Positions 41,168-49,471 of a stretch of DNA of 64,000 bases are shown here, piece by piece. Under the pieces are notes generated by a model. The model did not search any database. It had not been told where the DNA came from and saw only the letters and a list, made by a program, of their open reading frames with translations. This stretch comes from Caulobacteraceae bacterium (GTDB lineage: Bacteria > Pseudomonadota > Alphaproteobacteria > Caulobacterales > Caulobacteraceae), in NCBI GenBank assembly GCA_003164925.1, contig PLRV01000010.1, positions 116,332 to 180,331 on the forward strand, written 5' to 3'. Made by a program: the position numbers and the translations under genes. Position 1 is the stretch's first letter; every line of letters starts with the position of its first letter.

Positions 41168-42031
41168 TCAGGCGCCGATGGTCTTGTAGACGTCGCGCCA
41201 GCGCAGCAACCGGCGCTCCAGCCAGGCCAGGCCGCTGTCGCTGAGCTTGCCCAGCAATGCCAGGGCCAGGATGGCGACGATCACCTCGTCGGCGCGGCCG
41301 GTTTCGCGCCCATCGCTCAACAGATAGCCCAGGCCCTTGGTGGCGGCGATCAGCTCGGCAGCGACCAGGAACATCCAGGCCAGGGACAGGCCCGTTCGCA
41401 GACCGACGAACAGCGAGGGCAGGGCGGCCGGCAGGAAGATGCGCCGGATCAGGACGCCGCCCTTCAGCCCATAGACCTGGCCGAGCTCCACCAGTTTTCG
41501 ATCGACGTTGTGTATGCCCGACACCAGGCCGGCATAGACCGGGAAGAAGGCGCCGATGGCGATCAGCACAATCTTGGGCGTCTCGTCTATGCCCAGCCAC
41601 AGCAGCAGCAGAGGGACCCAGGCCAGCGAGGGAATGGCGCGCAGGCCCTGAAAGGTCGGACCGATCAGGGCCTCGGCCTTGGCGGAAAGGCCGACCACGG
41701 CGCCGGCTGCGACGCCCAGCGCGGCGCCGATCGAAAAGCCAGCCAGCACCCGCAGGCTGGACACCAGCATGTGCCCTTGCAGCTCCCCGTCCGCGAGCAG
41801 TTCGCGCACCGTCGCGACCAGGGCGCTGGGCGGCGGGAGAAGATTGGCCGGGACAAGTCCGCCGCGAACCACCGCTTCCCAAATGACCAGCAGAACCGCA
41901 GGAACAATGAGGCCGCGGCCGCGCGCGGCCACATCCGCCAGCCGTCCGGACGCGCGCGGGCCGGTGTCGCTCGGCGCTCGCGCTCGGCGCTGTTCGGCCG
42001 CCACGGGGTGCGAGGAGACGACCTCGGTCAC
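41168..42031 (-). CDS. ssuC: sulfonate ABC importer, permease
   Basis: 287 residues from a GTG, two bases past the ssuA stop. An Ala/Arg-rich N-terminus precedes about six membrane helices. The EAA loop region is GQVYGLKGGVLIRRIFLPAA, and IPSLAWVPLLLLWLGIDETP is a signature of SsuC/TauC permeases. It forms the inner-membrane channel with SsuB. The very basic first 30 residues are longer than in E. coli SsuC. Confidence 0.9.
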   Translation of the reverse strand: MTEVVSSHPVAAEQRRARAPSDTGPRASGRLADVAARGRGLIVPAVLLVIWEAVVRGGLVPANLLPPPSALVATVRELLADGELQGHMLVSSLRVLAGFSIGAALGVAAGAVVGLSAKAEALIGPTFQGLRAIPSLAWVPLLLLWLGIDETPKIVLIAIGAFFPVYAGLVSGIHNVDRKLVELGQVYGLKGGVLIRRIFLPAALPSLFVGLRTGLSLAWMFLVAAELIAATKGLGYLLSDGRETGRADEVIVAILALALLGKLSDSGLAWLERRLLRWRDVYKTIGA

Positions 42032-42033
42032 GG

Positions 42034-43017
42034 TCAGCGGACCACGGCGCGGGCGAAGGAGGGATCGATCAGGTCGTCGACGGCCTTGTTGACGTCGGCG
42101 CCTGGCTTGACCAGCGCTTCCTCGGTGAGGATCGGCGCGGTGGCTTTCAGCGCCTTGATCTGTTCGGGGCCTGGAATGGGGTGGCTGAAGTCGTTGCGGC
42201 TGAGTTGGAGGCGCGCCACATCGATAGAGACTCCCGCCTCCTGGGACAGAAGCCTGGCCGCTTCATCGGGGTTGGCGATGATCCAGCGCCGCGCGCGCTC
42301 GTACAGTCCGATCACCTGGCGGACATCGCCGGGGTAACGCTGGGCGAAGGAGTCGGAGACGTTCAGCACGCCATAGGTGTTGTAGGCGACGTTGCGGTAG
42401 ATGATCCGCGATCCGGCCTGCAGCTGGGAGGCCGCCATCAACGGATCAAGTCCGGCCCAGGCGTCCACCTGACCCCGCTCCAGGGCGGTGCGCCCGTCGG
42501 CGTGCTGCAGGCTCACCAGTTCGATGTCGGTTTTGGACAGACCATGATCGCGCAGGGCGCGTAGCAGGAACAGGTAGGGGTCGGTGCCTTTAGCGGCGGC
42601 AACCTTCCTGCCCCTGAGGTCGTTCACCGAACGGATGGGCGAATTCTTGGGCACCACGAGGGCCGTCCATTCAGGACGGGAATAGATGTAGACGGCCTTG
42701 ACCGGATTACCGTTGGCCCGGCTTAGCACTGACGCCAGTCCGGCGGTCGAGCCAAAATCCAGGCTGTTGCTGTTCAGGTATTCCAGGGCGCGATTGGAGC
42801 CGGTGCTGAGCACCCACTTCACGGTCACGCCCTGGACGCCATAGGCCTGTTCGGCCCAGCTGAAATGCTTGAGCACCAGGCTTGTCGGCGAATAGTAAGC
42901 GTAATCGAGCCGGATTTCCTTGGGATGTTCGGCGGCGAAGGCCGGCGCGGCCAGAAGGGCGGCCATGGCGGCCCATACCGTCCGCCGGCTCAGGCTTGGT
43001 GCGGATGGCTTGTTCAT
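42034..43017 (-). CDS. ssuA: sulfonate ABC importer, substrate-binding protein
   Basis: 327 residues from ATG 43017 (signal peptide RRTVWAAMAALLAAPAFA, cleavage before AEHPKE). The NMT1/SsuA-like fold shows DYAYYSPTSLVLKHFSWAEQ, VKWVLSTGSNRALEYLNSNS, GSTAGLASVLSRANG and KVAAAKGTDPYLFLLRALRD. It captures an aliphatic or aromatic sulfonate (or sulfonate-like acid) in the periplasm and delivers it to SsuC. It lies 11 bases after the DszC/SfnB-like gene. The actual ligand may differ from alkanesulfonates, given the DszC-like neighbour. Confidence 0.88.
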   Translation of the reverse strand: MNKPSAPSLSRRTVWAAMAALLAAPAFAAEHPKEIRLDYAYYSPTSLVLKHFSWAEQAYGVQGVTVKWVLSTGSNRALEYLNSNSLDFGSTAGLASVLSRANGNPVKAVYIYSRPEWTALVVPKNSPIRSVNDLRGRKVAAAKGTDPYLFLLRALRDHGLSKTDIELVSLQHADGRTALERGQVDAWAGLDPLMAASQLQAGSRIIYRNVAYNTYGVLNVSDSFAQRYPGDVRQVIGLYERARRWIIANPDEAARLLSQEAGVSIDVARLQLSRNDFSHPIPGPEQIKALKATAPILTEEALVKPGADVNKAVDDLIDPSFARAVVR

Positions 43018-43028
43018 CGAATGGAGCC

Positions 43029-44240
43029 TCAGGAATAGAAGGACGGTGTCGGCAGGCGCCCGTTCAGGCGCCAATCGCCCAACTCATGCAGTTTGTAGTC
43101 CAGCGGGTCATGCAGGGTGTGGGTGCGGGCGTTGCGCCAGAAGCGATCCAGCCGCAGCTTGCCGGCGGTGGCGCGAGCACCGAGCACCTCGAACATGCGG
43201 CTGGACACCTCCAGCGCGGCGCGGGCGCTGGCCACCTTGGCGGTTGCGACCGCGATGGCGACCTTGCCGCGCAGCGTCTGGTCGACCCGATCTCCGAGGT
43301 CGAATGCATCCTGGAATTGCCGCCGAGCCTGATCGGTCAGGGCCCCGGCGCCGGCGGTCTGCACCCAGTACTCGCCGAAATTGCGCAGGATATAGGGATC
43401 GTCGCCGACCTTTTCCGACTTGGATGCGATCCAGGGGGCCGCCTGGGGGTCGATGGAATGCGCCGCACAGGCCAGGGTGCCTTCAGCAATCCCCAGATAG
43501 ATGTGGGTCAAGATCAACTGGCCGAGCGTCGAGCGCAGGCTGGCGAACGGCGAGCCCAGGGGGCCGGGGTCGCGAAGGATCTCGCTATCCAGCACGACCA
43601 CGTCGCGGAAGGACACGCGGCCGCTGTCGGTTTGGCGCTGGCCGATATTATCCCAATCGTCATGCACGGTGACGCCATCGCGGTCGGTGGGGATCGCCGC
43701 CACCACCAGACCTTCCCGACCGGGCCGCAATGCCGAAACGATCAGCATGTCGGAGTCGCTCGCGCCCGAGCAGAAGCTCTTGGTTCCGTTGATGCGGTAG
43801 TCGCCCACGTCGGGGCCGGGCGTGAGGAACGTGGTTTTGTCCAAGGGATTTAGGGCGTTGCCCCAGAACCAGCGGTTTCGGGCCGTCAGCTCCAGCAGCG
43901 GCGCCCACTGCGGGCGTGGCGTGTAGAACCGCAAGGTCGCCAACTGGAAATGGTGGAAGGCGAACAGGTGGGCCAGGGCGCTGTCCACAGCCGCTATCTG
44001 CCGGGTGACATCCAGGGCGTCGGCGAGATCGCCGCCCAGCCCACCCAGATCGGCGGGGATGGTAAGGGCCAGCAGGCCGCTGGCGCGGAACAGGTCGCGC
44101 TCATGCTTGGCCGTGCCGCCGGCCTTGTCGCGAGCCGCTGCGGTGGCGTCCAGTTGGGAGATCAACTCTGCCAGGGCGGCGCGATCGTACGGCGCCAGCG
44201 GAGCCGGCGCAGGGCGCGAAAAGGCGAGGATATCAGGCAT
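43029..44240 (-). CDS. DszC/SfnB-family flavin-dependent sulfur-acquisition monooxygenase
   Basis: 403 residues with an acyl-CoA-dehydrogenase fold. The N-terminal half has GLLALTIPADLGGLGGDLAD and DSALAHLFAFHHFQLATLRF. The flavin region is NGTKSFCSGASDSDMLIVSA with DDWDNIGQRQTDSGRVSFRD. The C-terminal RFWRNARTHTLHDPLDYKLH is the hallmark of the DszC/SfnB subgroup. Members use reduced FMN and O2 to oxygenate sulfur in dibenzothiophene, sulfones or related organosulfur compounds. It overlaps the amidohydrolase-fold gene by eight bases. No flavin reductase is in the operon, so FMNH2 must come from elsewhere. Confidence 0.87.
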   Translation of the reverse strand: MPDILAFSRPAPAPLAPYDRAALAELISQLDATAAARDKAGGTAKHERDLFRASGLLALTIPADLGGLGGDLADALDVTRQIAAVDSALAHLFAFHHFQLATLRFYTPRPQWAPLLELTARNRWFWGNALNPLDKTTFLTPGPDVGDYRINGTKSFCSGASDSDMLIVSALRPGREGLVVAAIPTDRDGVTVHDDWDNIGQRQTDSGRVSFRDVVVLDSEILRDPGPLGSPFASLRSTLGQLILTHIYLGIAEGTLACAAHSIDPQAAPWIASKSEKVGDDPYILRNFGEYWVQTAGAGALTDQARRQFQDAFDLGDRVDQTLRGKVAIAVATAKVASARAALEVSSRMFEVLGARATAGKLRLDRFWRNARTHTLHDPLDYKLHELGDWRLNGRLPTPSFYS

Positions 44241-45105
44241 GACGAACCAAGGCCTCCGATTGCAGGCCCAACACGCGTTCGGCGTTCTTGTGCAGGATCA
44301 GGTCCAGCACCTCGTCCTTCCAGCCGAGAGCCAGGAAGTCATCGACCGTCTGCTTCATGGCGCGGAACGGATAAGAGGTGCCGAACAATAGCTGGTCGCG
44401 AAGGAAGCCGTTGCCCGCCTCCACATAGAGGCCGCCGCCAGGTGCGAAGAGGTACATGTCCGGCACGATGAAGACATTGGCGTGCTTGAAGGCCACGCCG
44501 ATGATCTCGTTCACATAGGGCCAGAAGCCGTGGAAGCAGACGATCTTCAGGTCCGGGAAGGTCGCCGCTACGCGCCCGACCGGCGCGGGATCGGTATATT
44601 CCAGGGACGGCGAAGTCGGGCCCGACATGAGGAACACCGGCGCGCCGAGCGCCTGGCAGGCCTCGTAGACCGGAAACAGCACCGGATGATCCGGCTTGAG
44701 CGGCGGGGCGCCGAAGCCGGGTTCTATATTGATGCCCGCAAGCCCGTAGGACCTCACCGCGCGCTCGATCTCCGTCGTGATGACCCGGGGCGATTGGGTC
44801 TGGGGATTGACCGAGCCGACACCGATCAACTCGTGATGGCGAGACACCAGGTCACGGATTTCTTCATTGGAGTGCTTGAGCTGGGGGGTGTCGCGCCCGA
44901 CCACCACGGCCTGAGAAATGCCGGCGTCGCGCACTTCCTGGACAAAGGCCTCCAGGGTCTTGGACTTGGCGAAATGCTCGTCGTCCTTGGAGCCCGTGCG
45001 CCGGTTAATCCAGCGCGCCGTCTCATAAGCCTTGGTGCCCGGCGTCGCCCCGTAGAAGTCGTGCAGAAACGAGGGGCGACTGCGCAGGTCGATGATCTTG
45101 CTCAT
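44233..45105 (-). CDS. amidohydrolase_2-like TIM-barrel protein without N-terminal HxH
   Basis: 290 residues. Overall outline of the ACMSD-like amidohydrolase_2 family: SVNPQTQSP, GLAGINIEPGFGAPP, FPVYEACQALGAPVFLMSG, FPDLKIVCFHGFWPYVNEII, QLLFGTSYPFRAMKQTVDDF and a final ILHKNAERVLGL. The first strand reads IIDLRSRPSFL where metal-binding members have HxH, and the late GSDxP Asp is GTSYP, so two classical metal ligands are missing. A central His (FHG) remains. It may be a metal-free hydrolase or lyase, perhaps cleaving the oxygenated organosulfur intermediate made by its neighbours. Function is inferred from context only. Confidence 0.72.
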   Translation of the reverse strand: MSKIIDLRSRPSFLHDFYGATPGTKAYETARWINRRTGSKDDEHFAKSKTLEAFVQEVRDAGISQAVVVGRDTPQLKHSNEEIRDLVSRHHELIGVGSVNPQTQSPRVITTEIERAVRSYGLAGINIEPGFGAPPLKPDHPVLFPVYEACQALGAPVFLMSGPTSPSLEYTDPAPVGRVAATFPDLKIVCFHGFWPYVNEIIGVAFKHANVFIVPDMYLFAPGGGLYVEAGNGFLRDQLLFGTSYPFRAMKQTVDDFLALGWKDEVLDLILHKNAERVLGLQSEALVRHA

Positions 45106-45119
45106 GATCTTCTCCGGTC

Positions 45120-46253
45120 TCAGCTTTGCGCGGCGTTGCGGATGGCCGCGTCGAACGGGCCGCCAGTGAAGTTCACCTCATCGGTGAACTCACGTCTCTG
45201 GCCCGGCAGCAACGGGAACAGGTATTCGGCCACGCGATAGGCTTCCTCCAGGTGCGGGTAGCCGGACAGGACAAAGGTCTCGATGCCCAGATCGGCGTAT
45301 TCCTTGATCCTGGCCGCCACAGTCTCGGGGTCGCCGACCAGAGCCGTGCCCGCCCCGCCGCGCACCAGGCCCACGCCCGCCCAAAGGTTGGGAGCGATCT
45401 CCAGCTTGTCTCGGCTTCCTTTATGCAGGGCCGCCATCCGCTGCTGGCCCACCGAGTCCATCTTGGCCTGATTGGCCTGGGCGCGGGCGATGGTCACCTC
45501 GTCGAGCCGGCTGATCAGGTCGTCGGCCGCGGCCCAGGCCTCCTTCTCGGTCTCGCGCACGATGATGTGCAGCCGTACGCCGAAGCGCACTGTGCGGCCG
45601 AGCTCGGCGGCGCGGGCCTTCACATCCGCGATCTTTTCCGCGACCGCCGCGGGCGGTTCGCCCCAGGTCAGGTAGAGATCGACATGCTTGGCGGCAAGCG
45701 CGTGCGAGGCCGGCGAGGAGCCGCCGAAGAAGATCGGCGGGTGCGGCTTTTGCAATGCGGGCAAGACCAGCTTGCCGTTCTTGATCTTGAGGTGTTTGCC
45801 GTCGTGGTTGACCGTTTCCCCGGCGAGCAGTCCCTTCCAGATGTCGAGGAACTCGTCGGCCTGGGCGAAACGCTCGTCATGCTCAAGGAACACCCCGTCC
45901 GCCGCGAGCTCCGCCGCGTCGCCGCCCGGAACAATATTGATCTGCAGGCGACCGCCTGAGGCGCGATCCACCGAAGCGGCCATGCGCGCGGCGACCGCCG
46001 GCAAGAGCAGGCTGGGCCGGAAGGCGACCAACAGGTTCAGATATTTGGTCTGCGACGCCAGGGCGGCGGCGGTGACCCATGGATCCTCGCAACCCGCGCC
46101 GGTCGGGATCAGAATCCCGTCGTAGCCGAGCGTGTCGGCGGCCACCGCGACCTGGCTCAGATAGTCGCCATCCGTGAACCGGCCGAATTTGGATCGTCCG
46201 AGATAGCGGCTGTCGCCGGATGTCGGCAAAAACCAGTAGATATCGAGGCTCAT
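45120..46253 (-). CDS. ssuD: FMNH2-dependent alkanesulfonate monooxygenase
   Basis: 377 residues of the bacterial-luciferase-like TIM barrel. SsuD landmarks are all visible: [14 protein letters not shown] at the start, Cys55 in [46 protein letters not shown] carrying the catalytic Arg/His pair, and [12 protein letters not shown] with the late Tyr. It cleaves the C-S bond of sulfonates to aldehyde and sulfite with FMNH2 and O2. It begins 55 bases after the DUF6644 gene and 14 bases before the amidohydrolase-fold gene. No ssuE-type reductase is present. Confidence 0.92.
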   Translation of the reverse strand: MSLDIYWFLPTSGDSRYLGRSKFGRFTDGDYLSQVAVAADTLGYDGILIPTGAGCEDPWVTAAALASQTKYLNLLVAFRPSLLLPAVAARMAASVDRASGGRLQINIVPGGDAAELAADGVFLEHDERFAQADEFLDIWKGLLAGETVNHDGKHLKIKNGKLVLPALQKPHPPIFFGGSSPASHALAAKHVDLYLTWGEPPAAVAEKIADVKARAAELGRTVRFGVRLHIIVRETEKEAWAAADDLISRLDEVTIARAQANQAKMDSVGQQRMAALHKGSRDKLEIAPNLWAGVGLVRGGAGTALVGDPETVAARIKEYADLGIETFVLSGYPHLEEAYRVAEYLFPLLPGQRREFTDEVNFTGGPFDAAIRNAAQS

Positions 46254-46308
46254 GATGGTCCTCCGGGGACATTCGCCAATCGCGGACGAGGGAAGGGGCG
46301 CGGGCGCA

Positions 46309-46779
46309 TCAGATGAACCCGATCACACGGCCGGCCACGCCCACGCCGAACCACAGGCTGAGGGAGGCGACCGCAATGGCCTTCTGTGCGGCCAGGACGG
46401 GCGCCTTGGGCCGGGTCATCTGGCGAAACAGGACCGCCTGGGTGGCTAGAGCCAGCGCCAGCAGGCCCATTTTCCACCAGAAGGCTTCGTTGAAGAAGCA
46501 CTTGAGCGGCTCGCCGACGAACAGGCAGGTTCCTGTGAACACGGCCACGATCAGGCCAATCGAGAACGCCGGCGCCAGGGACGAGGCCACGGCCGAAGCG
46601 CTCTGCCGCCGAAGCGTCACGCCCAGCAGTCGCAAATCCAGCGCCAGCACCACGCCCAGCAGCAAGCTGAGACCCAGCAGGTGCAGCACCTCGACCACCG
46701 GAAAGAAGTAGGTCGATTTGGCGATCGCCACGCCCACCGGCGTCTTGGCGACCCATTCGAAAATAGGAAGCAGGCTCAT
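46309..46779 (-). CDS. DUF6644-like four-helix membrane protein
   Basis: 156 residues with four hydrophobic helices: [20 protein letters not shown], a [14 protein letters not shown] segment, [18 protein letters not shown] and [20 protein letters not shown]. The [26 protein letters not shown] beginning, with a His in helix one, is typical of DUF6644, a family of unknown function that may bind haem or act as a small integral subunit. Its ATG overlaps the stop of the second DUF6644 gene (ATGA), so the two are made together and probably pair in the inner membrane. Confidence 0.75.
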   Translation of the reverse strand: MSLLPIFEWVAKTPVGVAIAKSTYFFPVVEVLHLLGLSLLLGVVLALDLRLLGVTLRRQSASAVASSLAPAFSIGLIVAVFTGTCLFVGEPLKCFFNEAFWWKMGLLALALATQAVLFRQMTRPKAPVLAAQKAIAVASLSLWFGVGVAGRVIGFI

Positions 46780-47279
46780 GGATGGGCTCCGAAACCATAG
46801 GCGATCCAGCGGCCGAACAGTATCACCAGAGACCAGCTGGTCAGGGACGCGAAGCCCGCCAGCCTAGCGGCGGCAGGCGGCCGCAAGGGGTCGCTCCACG
46901 TGTGGGCGCGGCGGCCGATCCCGAACTCGAACGAAAGGGCGTTGGCGAGCGCCGCCACCGTGAACAACATCTTCAGGCGGAAGAGGGAGTTGACGTAGAG
47001 ATTGGCCGCCTCGGGCCAAAACAGGATGGCGCCGGTGACGAACATCAGGGCGAAGCCGGCTATCATCCACGGTCGAAAGGCGTCCAGGCTGTCGCTGACG
47101 GGCTGACGCCGCATCAGGGCGCCGATCAGCCGCAGGTCGACGATGGCCAGCAGCCCGACCGACAGGGCAAGGCCCAGGACGTGGGCCGACTCCACAGCCG
47201 GATAGAGATAGCGCGAGCCGAGGAACGCCTGGGCGGCGTCGGAGTCCTGGATGGCCTGCAGAGTCTGGATCAGGCTCAA
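46776..47279 (-). CDS. DUF6644-like four-helix membrane protein, paralogue
   Basis: 167 residues. The start is taken as a TTG at 47279, whose bases overlap the stop of the upstream secreted-protein gene (TTGA); the longer in-frame extension is Arg-rich and lies inside that gene. Helices include YPAVESAHVLGLALSVGLLA (with the same His position as its partner), MIAGFALMFVTGAILFWPEA, LKMLFTVAALANALSFEFGI and a final SWSLVILFGRWIAYGFG. The paralogous pair, coupled by start/stop overlaps on both sides, suggests a heterodimeric membrane component working with the periplasmic GHWEGDTLVV protein. Confidence 0.75.
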   Translation of the reverse strand: MSLIQTLQAIQDSDAAQAFLGSRYLYPAVESAHVLGLALSVGLLAIVDLRLIGALMRRQPVSDSLDAFRPWMIAGFALMFVTGAILFWPEAANLYVNSLFRLKMLFTVAALANALSFEFGIGRRAHTWSDPLRPPAAARLAGFASLTSWSLVILFGRWIAYGFGAHP

Positions 47280-48253
47280 GGCGTCGCCTCTACAGGCTTG
47301 CTGGCGGGCTTGGCGGCGTCCTTCTTGCGCGCGGCTGCGGCTTGCTTTTCGGTTAGCAGGGAATCCGCAGTGTTCCTTTCGCCTTCCTGGCAGGCGGCCT
47401 CCCACGGCTCATAGGCGGGGTCGTCCAGGTGCTGGCGCACGTATTTGACGTTGAGCGTCCAGGGGCGTGTGTAGACCGACGGATCGTCGAAGGTAGCCCG
47501 ATAGTCGAAGGATTTCGGGTCGTTAAAGGTGTAGCGCTCGACGATGTGCACCTTGTCGCTGGAGAAGTCGCCGATGTTGTCGAGCCGTCCCTTGGAGTTT
47601 TCGTTCTGAACATCGACCACCAGGGTATTGCCCTCCCAGTGGCCGCGTGAATTGCCCATCCACAGCTTGATGTCCTGGGATGGGTGCGCGCGACCGTCGA
47701 GGGGGATCACCCGGAAAGTGTGGTTCTGATCTTGGATGATCAGCACGTAGCCGGGATATTGCTGGATCTCGAATCCGGTCCAGATCGGCGCACGCACGGG
47801 GCCGTCGGGGAAGCAGCGCTGCTGGGGATCCAGATGCTCCTGCTTGGTCGGGTAATCGATATTGGCTTCGATGTATTTCTGCTTGGCGCGCGCCCAAGGC
47901 TGGTAGGGGATTTCGCCGTCCGCCGGATCGACGATGCGGCTGGGCCAGGTGGGGATAGGCTTTCCCGCCAGGGCCAATTCGTGATCGCGAATGACCTCGC
48001 CTTCCCCGCCGTTGCTGGGATGGGTGAGGGAATAGGTTCCCTGCTTCTGCGGGCCGTAGAAGCCGCGCACGTCGGGCTGGCCGTCCGGCAGAAGGGATGG
48101 GGACCAGGCGGTCTGAGCGGCGGGCGCCGAAGCCGGGACGGACCCGGCTTCGGTCGCGGTCGGCGCTGGCTGAGCCAGGGCGGACCCGGCGGCCGCAAAG
48201 CCGGCGAGCGCCGCCAAGGCCCAGCCCTTCGGGGGGGGATGGATTCTGGTCAT
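47276..48253 (-). CDS. exported protein of the GHWEGDTLVV-motif family
   Basis: 325 residues from ATG 48253 (GGAAG four bases upstream; an ATG at 48292 would also be in frame). The signal peptide is KGWALAALAGFAAAGSALAQ. A Pro/Ala linker leads to LLPDGQPDVRGFYGPQKQGT, PYQPWARAKQKYIEANIDYP, TKQEHLDPQQRCFPDGPVRA, the signature GNSRGHWEGNTLVVDVQNEN, DKVHIVERYTFNDPKSFDYR and DPSVYTRPWTLNVKYVRQHL. A charged Ala/Lys tail ends it. It is a near paralogue of 52829-53794. Translationally coupled to the DUF6644 gene downstream. Biochemical role unknown. Confidence 0.78.
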   Translation of the reverse strand: MTRIHPPPKGWALAALAGFAAAGSALAQPAPTATEAGSVPASAPAAQTAWSPSLLPDGQPDVRGFYGPQKQGTYSLTHPSNGGEGEVIRDHELALAGKPIPTWPSRIVDPADGEIPYQPWARAKQKYIEANIDYPTKQEHLDPQQRCFPDGPVRAPIWTGFEIQQYPGYVLIIQDQNHTFRVIPLDGRAHPSQDIKLWMGNSRGHWEGNTLVVDVQNENSKGRLDNIGDFSSDKVHIVERYTFNDPKSFDYRATFDDPSVYTRPWTLNVKYVRQHLDDPAYEPWEAACQEGERNTADSLLTEKQAAAARKKDAAKPASKPVEATP

Positions 48254-48272
48254 GGCTTCCGTCGCAACACGA

Positions 48273-49025
48273 TCATGGATAAAACTGTTCATAATCAAAT
48301 AGATAGCAGTCGTATTCGAGCAGTTGGATATTGGGCTCGATGCGCCGGTAAAGGATGGTCTTGATGGTCCAGGGACGGGTGAAGACCTTGGGGTCGTCCA
48401 GGGTCGCCTCGTACTGGATGTGGTCCTTGTCGATCGGCGTGTAGCGCTCGACGACGTGCAGCGCGTCGCTGTGGAAGTCGCCTGCGTGATCCAGCCAGGT
48501 CTCATCGTTGAAGTCGACGATATCGACCACCAGGGTGTCGCCGTCCCAATGGCCGCGGCTGTCGCCCAGGTACCAGTCGATGTGGCCGGGCGGGTGATCC
48601 GTGCCGTTGGCGAAGATGTTACGGACCGAATGGCCGAACTCGTAGAGCAGCGTCAGGCGTTTGTCGGTCTGGAAGATCTGGAATGGCAGCGGCGTGTAGG
48701 TGATGCGCGGAATGCCGGGCATGACACAGCGGTTGGACGGATCGGCGGTCTCGCGGTTCTTGAAATTCTCCGCCTTCTTGGCCAGGGCCCAGGGCTGGTA
48801 GGGAATCTCCTCCCCGACCACCGCGCCAAGGTGCCCAGGGGCGTCCTTGCGCGCGGCGTGGGGCAGAAGGTCCCGGTCCACCGGGGCTAGGACCTGCCAG
48901 ATGCCCGACAGATCAGGCTTGCCCTCAGGTGTTCGCGGAAAGTCGGCGGCGCGCGCAGGCGCCGCCGCCAGAAGCGCTGCGAAGGCCACAAGCCCAAGCA
49001 GCCGGGAAGCACGAAGTACGCGCAT
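48273..49025 (-). CDS. exported protein of the GHWEGDTLVV-motif family, short type
   Basis: 250 residues. The signal peptide ends ARAADFPRT; the mature start is EGKPDLSGIWQVLAPVDRDL. Then come PYQPWALAKKAENFKNRETA, a Cys turn RCVMPGIPRITYTPLPFQIF, GTDHPPGHIDWYLGDSRGHW and GDTLVVDIVDFNDETWLDHA. Next are HVVERYTPIDKDHIQYEATL and a Tyr/Asp-rich end YDCYLFDYEQFYP. It is almost domain-for-domain identical in layout to 53819-54565, which sits at the same place in the next receptor operon. The conserved His, Asp and Trp residues around GHWDGD could form an active site, but this is unproven. Confidence 0.78.
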   Translation of the reverse strand: MRVLRASRLLGLVAFAALLAAAPARAADFPRTPEGKPDLSGIWQVLAPVDRDLLPHAARKDAPGHLGAVVGEEIPYQPWALAKKAENFKNRETADPSNRCVMPGIPRITYTPLPFQIFQTDKRLTLLYEFGHSVRNIFANGTDHPPGHIDWYLGDSRGHWDGDTLVVDIVDFNDETWLDHAGDFHSDALHVVERYTPIDKDHIQYEATLDDPKVFTRPWTIKTILYRRIEPNIQLLEYDCYLFDYEQFYP

Positions 49026-49028
49026 GGC

Positions 49029-49457
49029 TTAGCCGGCTCCGCCCGTCGGGGCGCCGGGGCCGCCCGAGGAACCGGTGAAGAAGGCGCGGCCGTCCGGCAG
49101 CGTCACGTTCGTGGCGTTGGCGATGGGCTTGCCATTCTTGGCCAGGAAGCCCTTGACCGTGACCTCGGCGCCAACCGGGAAATCGGTCTTGCGCAGGCCC
49201 CGTCGCAGCAGGGCGTTGGGTCCGCCGAACTCGATGGCCCAATTCACCACCTTGCCGGTCTTTGGATCGAGCACGTCCACATAGACCCAGCCGTGCGGAT
49301 TGATCCATTCGAGCCGGGTCAGGGTCCCTTTCAGGGTGATCGGCTTTTCGATGTCGTATTCGCTGGCGAAGGCGTGGTGCGCCTCCGCGGGCCGGGTTTC
49401 CGCGCCGAGGACCGAGGCGGTCAGGATGGCGATCAGCAGTCCGGTGGATAGTTTCAT
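49029..49457 (-). CDS. DUF6152 family exported protein
   Basis: 142 residues from ATG 49457. The signal peptide ends near AETRPAEAHHAFASEYD, followed by KPITLKGTLTRLEWINPHGW, VVNWAIEFGGPNALLRRGL and VGAEVTVKGFLAKNGKPIAN, with LPDGRAFFTGSSGG at the end: the complete DUF6152 pattern. Predicted periplasmic. It lies 14 bases after the TonB receptor and three bases before the next secreted-protein gene, so it is deep inside one operon. The regular pairing with GHWEGDTLVV proteins suggests a shared function. Confidence 0.85.
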   Translation of the reverse strand: MKLSTGLLIAILTASVLGAETRPAEAHHAFASEYDIEKPITLKGTLTRLEWINPHGWVYVDVLDPKTGKVVNWAIEFGGPNALLRRGLRKTDFPVGAEVTVKGFLAKNGKPIANATNVTLPDGRAFFTGSSGGPGAPTGGAG

Positions 49458-49471
49458 GAGATTTCTCCGGA

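Noticed and set aside
43029-46253. Naming the three enzymes dszA, dszB and dszC
   Set aside because: The luciferase-like enzyme matches SsuD more closely than DszA, and the amidohydrolase-fold protein is not a DszB-type desulfinase; only the DszC/SfnB relation is supported.
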